A stretch of DNA of 64,000 bases from Paramacrobiotus metropolitanus (GCF_019649055.1 NW_026570222.1:124001-188000), one strand, 5' to 3'. Numbered from the stretch's first letter, positions 51,001 through 63,436 are shown. The notes: a model not told the origin generated them from the sequence alone. Made by a program: numbers and translations.

Positions 51001-53889
51001 TTATAGATGCATTGGCTAAAAACAACAAAACAGCATTTTATGTTTAATTTTACTTCATGATTTGGTGTCGCAGTTGATAACTGTCAAGTGATGTACATTC
51101 GCCATACTTGTCATTTCGGAAATCATCGCTCTTCCGGAGCAAACGAATGATGGGAATGCATACTGAAACACAAATAATTTTAGCGGTACAGGTACGGTGC
51201 AGGCTTTTAGCAGTGAGATAGTTCTCTGTGACATGATGACAAGCCTACCGGATACTGCACCCAAAAAGAATAAATCTCCAGCGGCAAGCCTAGAGTAAAA
51301 ACGAAATGTAGAATAAAGACAAGGTTGGTAGGTTGGTTCGTTCTCTGCAGTTGAAGGGCAACAGTTCTCAACCAAACTATTTTAGGTAGATAGTAGACAA
51401 TGAATCCATTAATACCATTATCTCAAATTATTCCCCATAAGGCAATCGGTCTGATGTCATGAGAATTCAGACCGAATAGCATAACTATTTTGATAAATAT
51501 AGACGGCAACTGCAGTAATTCCCCCACACTTTCCCTGCCAAAAGCTGAATTTGTTCTTGATAACTTTATTTGAAGTCTTACATAGTCAAACGAATTCGAA
51601 AAAAAATATTTCTGTCCAACATATATACATAATTACATATATATTATATACCGTGCAACATACATATAGATATACTGTACCAAGCTGATTCCAGCGTGTT
51701 GGGTGTACCGCATACGATACACTAGATATACAGTGCAAGATATATATTCTTTTTTTATAATTTGACACAATAAAGCACCCAAGTGTCAAATTATAAAAAA
51801 CCATACGTAACTACGTGTTACGTACAATATTCTTTTATCGCAGGCTCCTGTGTTAGTGAATCATATATGCATTAAGTTCCTTGCAATTACTTACTTTTAA
51901 TTATCTCTTAAGTTTGTTCGCTCAGGCAAGCTATGAATTCACCTTTTGTCAGTCTGTATTTGTGCACACAACTGTAACAAAAGTGTTCCCTGTTAAATGT
52001 ACTGCAACATTACTGTAATTTGTGAACGTTAAATGAGGTCCCTAGATTCCTTTCTTTAGCACGAAGAACAACGCCAGCAAAAGTTAAAATTAAATTACTT
52101 GTAAACAAGAAATCAGTTTCCTATTTTGCAACTTATCAGGCGTAATAAGGGCGCAAATTCTCCAATCTTCCCCCAAGGGCAACAAAATTGGGCACTGCAT
52201 TGCGGTCTTGCTGACTACGGACGTCATTGACAACATGTAAGTTGATGTAACCAGAATCATTCTCGATCCACTGCAGTGCCAGTGCCAATTAAGAGTACTT
52301 ATAAACTTACGAAAAATACTGCCAGAACTTGACTTTTATCGCAGAAAACTTTTCTAGTTATTGAAACTTGCTGCGTACAACATCCATTTCTCCAAACTAA
52401 AAGTGGGCGTAATAAATAAGAAAATAAGAAGCAGAAATAAACAATATGATGATAACAAAGGCTATAGGAAGTAGTAATTCAGGATCTTATCAAAATTGAT
52501 GGTCATTAGTAGATTTAGTCCAACACACTCGAAGTATTATTTTGTTGTCTGTCTCTAAATCTATGATCCTTAGTATAACAAATTGTATAGCTTCTCCGGA
52601 ATAAATGAGCGCTTTGATCTTATAAACAGTTAAAGGTAACTTCTTATTATGGCAGCAATCCCAATCGTTTTCGTGCTTCCCTGTTATGGTTTTTTCTGTC
52701 ATGACTGTTCAGCTGGTAATCACGCATTTCACTAAATATCGCTCTGGAAAATTTTTTTTCCGATTAAAGATTATTCGTGCAATTTTAGATGTTTCGAGAC
52801 ATTCCATACACCTAATAAAAATTAATGTTATTACCTATCCATGCGCCATAAGCACGCGCGCAAAACTATTCAAATTTACGTGTATGACATGCCGGTCTGC
52901 TCATTTTAATCTCCGATATCTTCGAGCTTATGTCATATGAAATCGTGTTCAGTTTTTCAGGCAAAGCGCATTTAACCGGTTCAGCGAAATTGCTCATGAA
53001 CTCATAGACACTCGTAGCTCATAAACTAAAATAATGAGTATAAAGAGCGAGCAAAATATTGTATATAAGATTTAAATCGTAAGTCATGGAAACCTGCTAC
53101 AGACCTCGATCCAGTCCATTTGCATATAATTTCTAACTTTGAAATCAATATTTTTTTTCACAGTATTACCGAAATGTTGATGGCAATCGGATTGTTTAGC
53201 TTTATAAATTTGGTAGTTTCCATGCATATTAAGCCAGAAAACTGCAATGTTTACATTAGTATTAAAAATGGAAAAGAGCGGTTGAAGTGCGTGCACCCCG
53301 CTTGGTGTCCCTGTGTGGCTTTAAAGTACCCGAGCTAAATTTGCGTTTGTGTTACAGTCAACATCTGTTCGGCAATGCAGAAAAACTAGACAAATATGAA
53401 TGAATAAATCCATAAGATGCTTGTTTACCGCAGCAATCACTGTGAATGAAGCTGTCTGCAGTTATACATATCTATCTGCTATATGCAGTGCACAAGTCCG
53501 AACTATTTACTTTTTATGGCCGAGGCTGTTTGCTACGCGACCCAACAGATTTGCTAAAGTTTCCTCCGGGATTTGATTTTCTTTAACACTGTAATGAGCA
53601 CAAACCAGATTATGCAAGACATACCGAATAGCAGCATGAGCACATCGGAGACGGCCAAGGAGAAGAGATAGTAGTTGGTCGTGGTGTGCATGTAGGGATT
53701 GCGCACAATGACCATGCAGGTTAGAATATTGCCCACGATGCCACCGATAAACAACACCGTATAGATGACAGTTATGGGAATGACCATCGACATCGACAGC
53801 TGTTTTTCGCCCAACAGCCGCTCAATGTACTCCGTCATATTAAATTCAGATGAGATGTTCGCGTCGCCATCAGTCTGCAAGGAATCCAT
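48020..53889 (-). CDS. Rhodopsin-family peptide GPCR, pyrokinin/neuromedin-U type
   Basis: Plasma-membrane receptor, class A. Exons in transcript order: 53889-53625 (ATG), 51289-51249, 51162-51108, 51015-50962, 50524-50257, 49920-49868, 48736-48611, 48525-48020 (TGA). They sum to 1368 bases, 455 aa, all phases agreeing. The N-terminus has Asn-glycosylation sites and the ERLLG motif of this group. TM1 has GNILTCMVI; TM2 TNYYLFSLAVSD; then LPLEIYSFW. TM3 contains SEMTTNASIMTISAF and ends ERYLAICHP (the DRY equivalent is ERY). The next loop has the TMTSLSRAK motif. TM6 is VAFVICWAPFHTQR, and TM7 has NVIIYN, close to NPxxY, with Asn-Val in place of Asn-Pro. The tail is Ser/Arg-rich. The intron after 48611 begins with GC. 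Closest by motif to pyrokinin/CAPA/NMU receptors; the ligand is not shown. Confidence 0.92.
50524..50557 (-). other. Tandem duplicated 3' splice site (33 bases apart) in GPCR
   Basis: A 33-base unit ending in TTGTAG and followed by TTTGCCATCC is present twice in tandem. Either acceptor (exon starting at 50524 or 50557) keeps the frame. The proximal one restores the family sequence ERYLAICHPI; the distal one would add 11 residues just after TM3. Confidence 0.85.
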
Positions 53890-55541
53890 TTACAGCCCTT
53901 TTTTTATCAAAATCCCAGTCTTTGGCGTTGGGAAGCGGATAATCGTTTGTGTTGGTTTGTGGCGAATTAATTCAAGAGGTGACATTAAACTGATCACAGC
54001 TAAGGGTACATGCGGGAACGATAGTGCGCTGGCGCTTAATTTTCTGCTTTGGATAGAAAATTGCCATCACAAACTTAAATGAGCTACAGTTAACAAGCAT
54101 TCCCAACTGAGCACAGCGCTCCGGCAGCGGCAAGCAGCAGGACATCACAATTAACTATTTCCACCGCCAAGGATGCTAAAGGGAATCCCTCGTCCCAATA
54201 GGTGGCGGCTGCCAATGAATCCGATAAGACTTGACAGATATATTATGGGTGCAAATCAGTGGGGACACGCGCCGGCAACGTCCGCACCGCCGCGCGCCAT
54301 CTTGGTGATTACGCACATGTACGGAATCCGACGTTAAATTACGCTTCCGTAGGAGAATGCTGCTGGCTACTACATAGCGTACTGCTATTTTGCTAATGGC
54401 ATTAACTCGACTTCATATAGTATACAATCCCTAATGATAACCTGTACTCCACTGATCTACTAACTGTTTTTTTTCCCGCACTGTCTCTGCACTGTCCCTC
54501 TCTCTCGTTCTTACAACTCTTCGTTAACTATTCCATTTTATATTCTGCTAAATGTTTACCAATCTGGTTTGAATACTTAGTGCAGTGTCGTGGCGTATAA
54601 GTGAATTTCCAGTCACTGGGTTTCTGCTTCCTACATACGCGATAGCCGCATGTACCATGTACAGATATATACACCGGCCGTGTAAGACGGTGTAATAAGT
54701 TGTTCCCCCGAACGAGAGGAAGATGTGCGGCCTCATGTCCGTGTCATCATTCGAGTGCTGCTACAAGATTTAGTTTAGTAGTAACACACATCTGTCGCCC
54801 GGAAACCCAACACTCGCGCCTTGTACGCTGCCGCATCCATGATGGTGTGTACATGCCGATTTTCTCCAACAGAAGAAAAAGAGCGGCTGCGATTCAACCC
54901 TCGACCGGCTACTCGTATATCAATAAATTCTCCTACGGCGATAAATGATGCCAATTCGATGGTTCTCTGTTACATGTCACTGTGTGGTAAAAATTCGTCA
55001 ATTACCTCATCAATCAAAATTTGTTCCCAGACACATAGCCCAGATACGAAATGGCCAATTATTTGCTTTAATCCTTCATCAGCCGGGTTTCAACTTGTGC
55101 TTGCGCAATCGTTAAGTGTCGGCGCAAGCCGATTATCTGCTGGCCGCTTATGATTACGCTACAGCCAGCACCAGCGGCGCAACATCCACTCGCCAGTGCT
55201 TATCTATTGCGCTGCACAAATCTTGGGACAAGTACAAAGCCAACCCAGATTTATTGAGAATCTCTTCAGTGAGCAACGACTTTTCAGCGGAAGCTTTCCT
55301 GAACAAATGAAAAAACCACTACATTAAAGGAGCAAAATACTGTAAACACTGCATCTAGGAAGTTGCTTGTAGAGCGGATCTTTTACACGTCCAAAAACAG
55401 CAGGAACATAAAATTTCGAAGACTCACCATTAACAAAATTGCAAAAATATGTAAACAAATTGTTAATAAAACCAACTGCATCGCGAACAATTTGACAGCG
55501 ATTACATATGCAAGGTTTTTCACTTTGGAATGGGAAAGTGT
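53890..55541. other. Intergenic: 5' of GPCR and 3' of HSD17B7
   Basis: Should hold the GPCR promoter. Between about 54.78 and 55.06 kb the minus strand is nearly continuously open (one TAA) and includes a sequence similar to a tRNA B box near 54890-54903. This could be a decayed SINE. Nothing else recognised. Confidence 0.45.
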
Positions 55542-57798
55542 TCAGGAGTAGCCCTGGATTTGTTGCAGAATGCGCTTGCGCATCAGCGCTAGCTGGTTCA
55601 TCACCACATCTTTGACATTATCCGAGACATCCACCTGGTCAAATACTTATTCAAAAAACAAAGTCCTAACAGGCTTCAATCAATTTATCAGCCAGAAAAT
55701 TCAAACTGTGTACCATCTGAAATTCCAGATAGGGGCCAAACCAATTTGCTCTGGTAAATATTTTGGTTCTGTAATCCAGCCCCTCCGGTTTTTGTTTCGT
55801 TAACCACATCTACAACGACACAATTTATGTACAAAATTCTTTGCAGTCAGTATAAACTTGGGCCATTCACAAAATAGGACGTGTAAATTGTACAGAAAGT
55901 AGCGAAATTGTTGCTCACCAGACCAGTAGTTCCAGCATTAACGGTTAACGTCAGATTGTGGATAAAAACACGCAGCTGAAAGCAGACAAAATATACGTGC
56001 TGTAGAAAATGGACAATTCTATGCACAACGAAGGCACACGACATGTTCCAGCTATAGCACTCAATGATATAGCTTGTGCTCACCAAGTAAAAAATGGGAA
56101 GAAGAAGATACCACAACCATTGTGCTAAAAGGGCATTGGTCAAGCTTGTCACTACCACTCCCGGACACACCACGTGTGAGTAGATCCCTTGGGAATTCCA
56201 CAGTTCATTCAGGGCAACACTCAGTGCATCCATGCAGTACTTGGATGAGGCGTAGGAATTTTTCCTTTGGAAACAGCGCGTTATTTATGACCACTCAACG
56301 TAAAACGTTTTATGTGATCCGTAAATCGCCAACAAAACGTCATCCGCAACGCCCGGTTTTACCCTTTTGCGCACATAACATCATCCGGGTCAAACAGCTG
56401 CGTCAAAGCACTGCTGGATGATGTCCATATTAGCTGTGTGCGATCGTCGTCGCCGTGTCCGCCCATGATATCCTGCAGTTCTGTCACCTAGCGCACACGC
56501 TTAGCCTCATTCACTCACTCACTAGCCAAACGCATCATGATGTGTGATTATAAAGCAACCATTTTTCACGAACCACCATTTATCATGTTCCGGGGAGAAG
56601 TCAGCCAATTTATGTTCACTCTGACAGTTAAACGTCATACAATTGCTGGCTCATGTACCATCAGAAAATGTCCAAAAACATTGGTCGCAAACGTCTCCGA
56701 TAATCCGTCGCGGGTTTTGCCGTCGGTCACAGCGTCCAACATTCCGTCTCCGGTGAGGAACATGTGCACAATGTTTCTAAAATACGCAAAAAATGCACTG
56801 CAGTGAGAAATATTCTTGTGTGAATCTTCTAACAGAATAGGCACACCCCGAAAAAAAACCTTTTATACAGTTCGTCCAATTCACACGGGCTTGCGGCATC
56901 ATTCCGGCGTTCAGAAAGACAAAATCCAAACGATTGTATCTGTACAAGAAAGAGAAATTTCAACTGAATATTAGTAAGAACAAAATTACAAGTAAACCCC
57001 GGCACGTTAAAACCCACCACTCAACAGGCTAATATGAAACACCAAAAACACCCCGATCTTACTGTTGCTTGAATATGTATGGTGTGGCATACAAAAAATA
57101 CATCAATTTCTTACGATTAATACCAAATACACACTTGAAACGTACATAAAAATGATGATGCATTTCAATCACCTTTTTCGTATCTCTTCAACAGCAAATA
57201 AGACAGACTTCGAGTCGGAAACGTCTAAAACCAACGACGAGAACTCTGTTTCGGGATACTTCCGCTTGAAATCGCCCAGCACCGTCTGCAGTTTCTTGGG
57301 GTTACGACCAGTAAGACAGATGTGCATAGGTCGAGAATCACGGGCTAACTTGTCGACGATCCCAAGACCAATGCCACTACAATAATAATCACACACGAAA
57401 TTTCAGTTGAAGTGTACAATGCACCATAACTACATGTATGTGGAAATTACGTGTTACCCAACGAAAAACGTTTTTTTGGACAGCCATAGTCATAGTACGA
57501 AATTGTTTACTTATGCAGTTATCGTTATGCTCTCGAAAAAAAAGAACAAAAGCGCGCAACAACACAATAGTTTAAAAAACTCTTTTCATCAATTTACGGC
57601 CCCAAAAAATATTAAACAACTCAAACTGATTGCTATTATTGGTAATACAATCGCAACATTTAATACTGCAATACTGATACTGTACTTAAAAATCAAATAA
57701 AAACGGGAAGAGACGAAGACCCAGAAACATGGAGAACGATCTCCTGCTTACGATGTCGAACCCGTGATAAGCGCCACTTTTGTATGAAATGTATCCAT
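55542..57798 (-). CDS. HSD17B7: 3-keto-steroid reductase / 17-beta-HSD type 7
   Basis: NADPH-dependent short-chain dehydrogenase of sterol biosynthesis (reduces the 3-keto group during C4 demethylation), ER-associated. Many ecdysozoans are sterol auxotrophs, so the role here may be sterol conversion rather than full synthesis. Exons in transcript order: 57798-57752 (ATG), 57376-57173, 56939-56847, 56797-56659, 56487-56363, 56264-56084, 55975-55919, 55809-55714, 55634-55542 (TGA). They sum to 1035 bases, 344 aa, matching the usual ~340. Motifs: TGSTSGIG cofactor loop (residues ~13-20), FLNAGMMP, ETFATNVFGHF, catalytic Ser in LIWTSSSSA, the YASSK Tyr-Lys pair, HVVCPGVVVTSLT, then a hydrophobic C-terminal helix WLWYLLLPIFYL. 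Exon 4 has two in-frame acceptors 21 bases apart (56797, 56776). Confidence 0.95.
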
Positions 57799-58098
57799 CA
57801 CGAGATTATTTCACTCGAAATTATCTATAAAGAGAGGAGAGACAGAAAAAATACCGATAAATAAAAATGACAACGATATGACAGGCAAAAAAACTTGGAA
57901 AATCTTGTAATTAAACTAGTATTAAACTTCAAAAATTTACCGATTAACCATTAACGAAATAAAATTGAGCGATCAGCTGTTCAGATTGTGGCGTGCTGAG
58001 GTTTTCATTAAAGCGCACAGACCCCAGCCCGTTCTCGGACCCTAGTGGAACGAGTGTCAAAACGCTGCAGGTTTGCGTCGTCATTTCGTTGTGCCAAT
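57799..58098. other. Region 5' of HSD17B7
   Basis: 300 bases between the start codon and the large inverted repeat. It presumably contains the promoter. No clear element. Confidence 0.5.
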
Positions 58099-60137
58099 AC
58101 CTAAACATCACGGCTGATCTAATCCTCCTGGAGGGATTGGATGGGCGCTATTCACGCAATTCGGTTCATTTTATGGACTTTAGCGTCGTGCTCAGTGGCA
58201 GCATTTACACATCCAATCTGCCACAAAATCCATTGGAAGTTGTTGCTTTTCAGTGCCTAAGCGCAAGCCCAAGCACAAAAATAATTAATATTACTGTATT
58301 TGAAATTAGAAATTTTAGTTTTTATCAAAAGGAGGGCTTAAAAGCAAAGCGCAGAGCGTATCGACCCTGATAACAGGTACCCGATTTTCTGTTATTATGG
58401 TTAAGATTTTATTATTGTTAGAATCTGACTAGCGTGTGAAACATTTTGTGAATTGTAAAAGGTACCACATATCGACATATGCCTCGTTTAAGAAGAAGAA
58501 TTGAAGATGAATTTCTCTCGCTCGTACTAACTTTTATTTTGACCAAATAACAAATGAACCTTTTTTCAGATACCTTTCCATATGTTACACTTTCAGACCA
58601 GCAATGGAAGCATTACAAAACTGTTTTTTGTTTAAAATGAAAAGTCAAGGACCGTTTTTGTCCTACCGAAACATGCTTACAAAGAATTCTAAAATATCAA
58701 TAAATTATCTCTTCCACTTAAGGAAAGCCTTTCGACAACACTAACATGAGCACTCGGGTTAAGACTATGGTTAAAACTAAGATCAACAATCAGGTTTTCA
58801 CTTTGATCAGAACTAACGTTAGCACTCGGGTTATGGCTCCGGTCAAATTAAGGAAGTGGGCCGGTACAAGGTACCAAATTCGTGTACATGCACGAAAAGT
58901 TAACTTTGCGCACTCCCAAACACATTTTTAGTTTTATTTTATGACATTCTGTTGCCAGATGATTTGTATACACGTTATGGCTGTTTGAAAATTCCAAAAA
59001 GTTTACCTGCATTCCGGTGTACCAAAAGTCTCATTATGGACCGATCTACTTCAAATTTTGCACATAAATGCACACGGTCTTTCGTGTTTACAGCGATCTA
59101 GACTTTCATGATTTGCTTAAAATCTTAAAATGAATTTTAGAATTTTTGAAAGTCATTTTAAAATTCGAAAAACATGCTAGATCAGTGGATCGGTGTAAAA
59201 AACGATATTCATAGCCAGGTGCTCCCGAACCGGATGTTGCGCGCGCAAACGGTTTTCACGCCCGTGTATACAAGTCATCTGGCTACAGAATGTCATAAAA
59301 TAAAACCAAAAATGTGTTTGGGAGTGCGCAAAAGTTAACTTTTCGTGCATGTACACGAATTTGGTACCTTGTACCGGCCCACTTCCTTAATTTGACCGGA
59401 GCCATAACCCGAGTGCTAACGTTAGTTCTGATCAAAGTGAAAACCTGATTGTTGATCTTAGTTTTAACCATAGTCTTAACCCGAGTGCTCATGTTAGTGT
59501 TGTCGAAAGGCTTTCCTTAAGTGGAAGAGATAATTTATTGATATTTTAGAATTCTTTGTAAGCATGTTTCGGTAGGACAAAACGGTCCTTGACTTTTCAT
59601 TTTAAACAAAAACAGTTTTGTAATGCTTCCATTGCTGGTCTGAAAGTGTAACATATGGAAAGGTATCTGAAAAAAGGTTCATTTGTTATTTGGTCAAAAT
59701 AAAAGTTAGTACGAGCGAGAGAAATTCATCTTCAATTCTTCTTCTTAAACGAGGCATATGTCGATATGTGGTACCTTTTACAATTCACAAAATGTTTCAC
59801 ACGCTAGTCAGATTCTAACAATAATAAAATCTTAACCATAATAACAGAAAATCGGGTACCTGTTATCAGGGTCGATACGCTCTGCGCTTTGCTTTTAAGC
59901 CCTCCTTTTGATAAAAACTAAAATTTCTAATTTCAAATACAGTAGTATTAATTATTTTCGTGTTTGGGCTTGCGCTTAGGCACTGAAAAGCAACAACTTC
60001 CAATGGATTTTGTGGCAGATTGGATGTGTAAACGCTGCCACTGAGCACGACGCTTAAGTCCATAAATTGAACCGAATTGCGTGAATAGCGCCCATCCAAT
60101 CCCTCCAGGAGGATTAGATCAGCCGTGATGTTTAGGT
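58099..60137. repeat. Large inverted repeat, two ~0.88 kb arms around a 288-base centre
   Basis: Left arm 58099-58974 and right arm 59263-60137 are inverted copies with only scattered substitutions and 1-base indels. The centre 58975-59262 is not repeated. Each arm carries the same two open frames: an ~89-codon frame starting LNITADLILLEGLDGRYS (58105-58370 and its mirror 60135-59866) and a ~60-codon frame starting MSTRVKTMVK (58746-58931 and 59492-59310). Outer flanks share an imperfect 9-base direct repeat beginning TGTGC. It could be a foldback transposon or an inverted gene-fragment duplication. A transcript would form a long hairpin. Confidence 0.92.
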
Positions 60138-60526
60138 TGTGCACATAATGACAATTTATAAATATTATTATTAAAGCGTAAACTTACAAAGCGAAGAAGT
60201 GACAAAAAATGTTGTAAGTTCAAGTCCAAGATAAGTGTTTGGTTCTTACCTGTTTGGTGAAGAAAAATTTGGTTCTGCAGGTTAGCATAATTTGAATTCG
60301 TAATCTTTCTGGCAGTTGCAATCAACGGTTACTAGTTATTCTGGCGAGAATATACGATGCCTGAAGTATCTATTCGGACATGCAGCATTTTTTGACATTC
60401 GAAGTACTGCATTGATTTCGCTGGTATTTCAAGATAGGAGTCAGTTATTTTTGTGGATTCGGAAGTTGTGGCGCTGTATCCGTGGACGGTGGATTCTTTC
60501 GCATTTGATTTGGAGCCACTTCCATC
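60138..60526. other. Region 5' of SNRNP27
   Basis: 390 bases between the inverted repeat and the SNRNP27 start codon. Likely promoter and 5' UTR. The nearby repeat could affect transcription. Confidence 0.5.
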
Positions 60527-61623
60527 ATGCCAGGTAAAACAGTACAGCGTATTTCAGTCAGAGTTATCAGACCCATGAAAATACGCTCACAAGCAATTTA
60601 CGACTAGCTTAGAGCACTTCAAGACTTGGATTAATGACGGATTGCATTGTTGCAGCCGATAGCTCACGTCGTCGGTTTAACGAAGAAGAACTAGATCGTC
60701 GTGATCGCGACAGGAAAAGACCGTTGCGTCGCAGTCGAAGCAGATCGCCCGACCGAAAACGCCGCCGAAGTCGTTCGCGTTCTCCAATCAGAGACCGCGC
60801 GGATTACAGGAGAACGCGCGATGAGCGTTCCCGCTCACCACGCGACAGGAGGGAGCGGGAACGGGAGCGAGACAGCGATCGCGGAAAAGACAGAGGTCCT
60901 CCCCCGGAAAAACCAGTAAGTCAACTGTAATCCAGCAATAAGAAAATTTGCTGGTGCATTTTTTCCATAAATAGCCGTCAATTATTCCGTTTCGCATGGA
61001 AAAAAGGATATTTTAGTGCACTATAAATATTCCTCTGCATTAGTGTCCAAGAAAATAATACTTACTGTTATGCCTAATGTGGAAATACTCGAACGCACAT
61101 TTTTCTGTGGTTTAGGCTTTTAGCTTTGCTGCCATCGTTTTGGTTCATTCAAATAAGTACTGGTGCATACTCGTACAGTTGCTTTGCTGCAAGTAAATAT
61201 TTGTTTGTTTTAGAAACTTCTATAGTAGGTTGGAAAATTTCATTTAACACATTAATTATGGATATTTGACATATTATGGATATTTAACACATTAATTATG
61301 AATTATGGATATTTAAACTTCGACTGAAAATGGTTCATTTAAATGAAGGACTTTCGTATGGTTATGCATTGTGAATGCGCTTTTAGGTAAATCGTCACGC
61401 TAGCGAGGAAAAGCTGGTATTTTCCGGAACGTCGGGAATCGCCATGGATGATGACGAAGAAGCCATGGTGGCTATGATGGGCTTCACTTCCTTTGACTCG
61501 ACGAAGGGGAAAAAAGTGGAGGGAAACGACACGGGAATGGCGGCGGTGGCAGTCAAGCGCAAATATCGCCAGTACATGAATCGGCGGGGAGGCTTCAATC
61601 GACCACTGGATCCTGTGCATTAA
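60527..61623 (+). CDS. SNRNP27: U4/U6.U5 tri-snRNP 27 kDa protein
   Basis: Nuclear spliceosome component of the tri-snRNP. Exons: 60527-60533 (ATG plus four bases), 60656-60915, 61387-61623 (TAA). They sum to 504 bases, 167 aa, close to the family's ~155. The N-terminal ~90 residues are an Arg/Ser/Asp/Glu-rich domain with repeated RS, RD and RE pairs, expected to be phosphorylated by SR kinases. The conserved C-terminal block contains [18 protein letters not shown] and [18 protein letters not shown], diagnostic of the family. The start was chosen because the 7-base first coding exon gives the right phase into the RS domain; an ATG read without splicing (60634) would use intron sequence. RS-rich cargo of this kind is the type imported by TNPO3, encoded elsewhere in the window. 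Confidence 0.96.
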
Positions 61624-63112
61624 AGGCCTAAGCCGCGTCGAAAGCACAATTGTAGATTACTGAGTTTGCGGGAAATCAAATCACTACAAGTCCCGAAAGT
61701 AGAAGTAGCACACTTTTATCTAAGGAATGAATGGTACATGTAAATTCTTTTGTTGTGTATGGTTGTGTATGCAGGTGAAGTTATTAACAACATCCTTTGT
61801 GGTTATTCCTTATGGTTAGCCAGTTTCATTCTTACACATGTGCTCGCATTACTTATCATACGCCTGCCAGTCTCAGTTTTGTTTTCTTGTACAGGACAGT
61901 TGTTGGCGTTTATCCATTCTAGCTGACTTTGGCTTTCTGTTGGGTTCCTATATTAATAAATTAAGCACGAGTATGAATTTTCTTTCAGCACTGACAATAA
62001 CGCCGAAAGAAATGCAGATAAACACAATTGCCCAAACTGGCTTAGCATAATTGGCTTAGCTTAGTTTAAACTGGCTTAGCATAATTAAATTGAATAAACA
62101 ATTTTAGAAGGTCTAATTAATAAAAATTGCCCAAACGTTGCGTTTCGAAATCAAGCAGTCCTGCTCTGCTTTGCAACACCTGCACAGCTTATGTCCAATA
62201 AAAATCATGATTCAGATAGCTTAGCATAATTCTGCATTCCGATGGGTGCTTTGCAGAATTGCCGATGTCCAAGAAGTGCATAGAGGAAGTTTTTTTATTG
62301 TAAATGCCGTTTTGTTTTGGTACTAAGTTTGTACTTGTATAACGATACTTATCAAAGGTATACCACGGTAGAAGTGTACAGATGCGAATCATGTTATCCT
62401 GCATGGTGCCGGAACTACCATTTAACTTCCTTGTATATAATTGCCACAATGTATAAAAAATTTCGTACAATGCTTTGTGACCGTTATCCAAAACACGAAT
62501 AAGGCTCTTGATGAGGGGCAAACCGTACAATTCGATTGTCATGACCTTTTTGGATACAAGCACGAACATTCGGATGGTCGCATTCATGAATAAATTGATC
62601 ATGACTTGTGCAGCAAAAAGGAGAGCCGTACTTTGCGATTGCTTTATTCGGCTAGTTCCTTCGAAAACTTGTTACTGAATTCAGGTAGATGGTTGTTGTA
62701 GGTATCTCTAACCGACCGTACTGGATATTTGTTTTGTCGACTGACGTGCGTCACGGTGCGTGACTGATGCCATCCAACGTGTGTAGAAAACTAGAGTAGT
62801 AAGCATAGCAATCTAGGTACGTACAATGGAATAAGGGACAGACACTCGAACATGTAGTAATTTCTTCAAATTTGTAATAAAATAAAATCATTGATAAAAT
62901 TTTATCAATGTCTTGGGTTTAAACACAAGACGCTACAAATTTTTTGCTAGTCTTGACCGTATAGTTAAAATTTACTCACTGAATCGTGGACGGAAAATAA
63001 CACTGCACCGCATGCGATTTTATATTTTACGTAATCAGCATTACACGTATGCGAGATTTGAAAAGAGCAAGATTGCGAACTTCAACAGGTAACAATGTGC
63101 AAAAAAATGAGA
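61624..63112. other. Intergenic between SNRNP27 and insulin-like gene
   Basis: AATAAA signals at 61955 and 62093 could end the SNRNP27 transcript. A GGCTTAGCATAATT unit is repeated at 62039-62052 and 62073-62086, with a related copy at 62217-62229. One long minus-strand frame (62189-62602) is listed separately. Nothing else recognised. Confidence 0.5.
62189..62602 (-). other. Unassigned 137-codon open frame
   Basis: Uninterrupted minus-strand frame, extendable upstream to about 161 codons without a Met. It is rich in Leu, Ile, Lys, Tyr and Met, with no domain, signal peptide or splice structure that I recognise. At this base composition a frame this long can arise by chance in 64 kb. It lies 3' of the insulin-like exon and could be 3' UTR. 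Confidence 0.2.
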
Positions 63113-63436
63113 TCACTGAATCTTTGGATTGGCTATTCCGTAGACGCCTTTCTGTATATCAGGATGACAATACCCAACAATTTCAGAGATTGTGCACGCT
63201 TTCAAGCAGCACTCGGAATAAGCACCCTTTTCATCAGCTCGTCGGTGCAAAAATATAGACGCGGTCTGTTCATCCAGAAATACTGAATCGGGATCCAAAG
63301 CGGGATCTTCGTCGTGCGGCAGAATATGGTCATCTGTTGCATATTCCGGATTTCTTTTCATCACGGCCGGTAGCTGCGCCCGACGAGCCATTTCTGTTAA
63401 CAAAAACGTTGTTTTGAATCCATTAGCCATATAGTA
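63113..63436 (-). CDS. Insulin-like peptide, C-peptide and A-chain exon (partial, 5' beyond window)
   Basis: Secreted hormone of the insulin/bombyxin family. The exon opens after a TTTGCAG-type acceptor (exon start 63436) and runs in one frame to TGA at 63113-63115, encoding 107 residues. The A chain is clear: GAYSECCLKACTISEIVGYC has the CC-x3-C-x8-C pattern and the ECC context typical of invertebrate insulins. It follows an acidic connecting peptide rich in Asp and Pro, with basic cleavage sites (Lys-Arg early, His-Arg-Arg and Glu-Lys before the A chain). After the last Cys there is a 16-residue extension, as in IGF-like forms. The signal peptide and B chain must be on an upstream exon; none is visible in 63437-64000, so they lie beyond the right edge. 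Confidence 0.83.
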   Translation of the reverse strand, partial: YYMANGFKTTFLLTEMARRAQLPAVMKRNPEYATDDHILPHDEDPALDPDSVFLDEQTASIFLHRRADEKGAYSECCLKACTISEIVGYCHPDIQKGVYGIANPKIQ

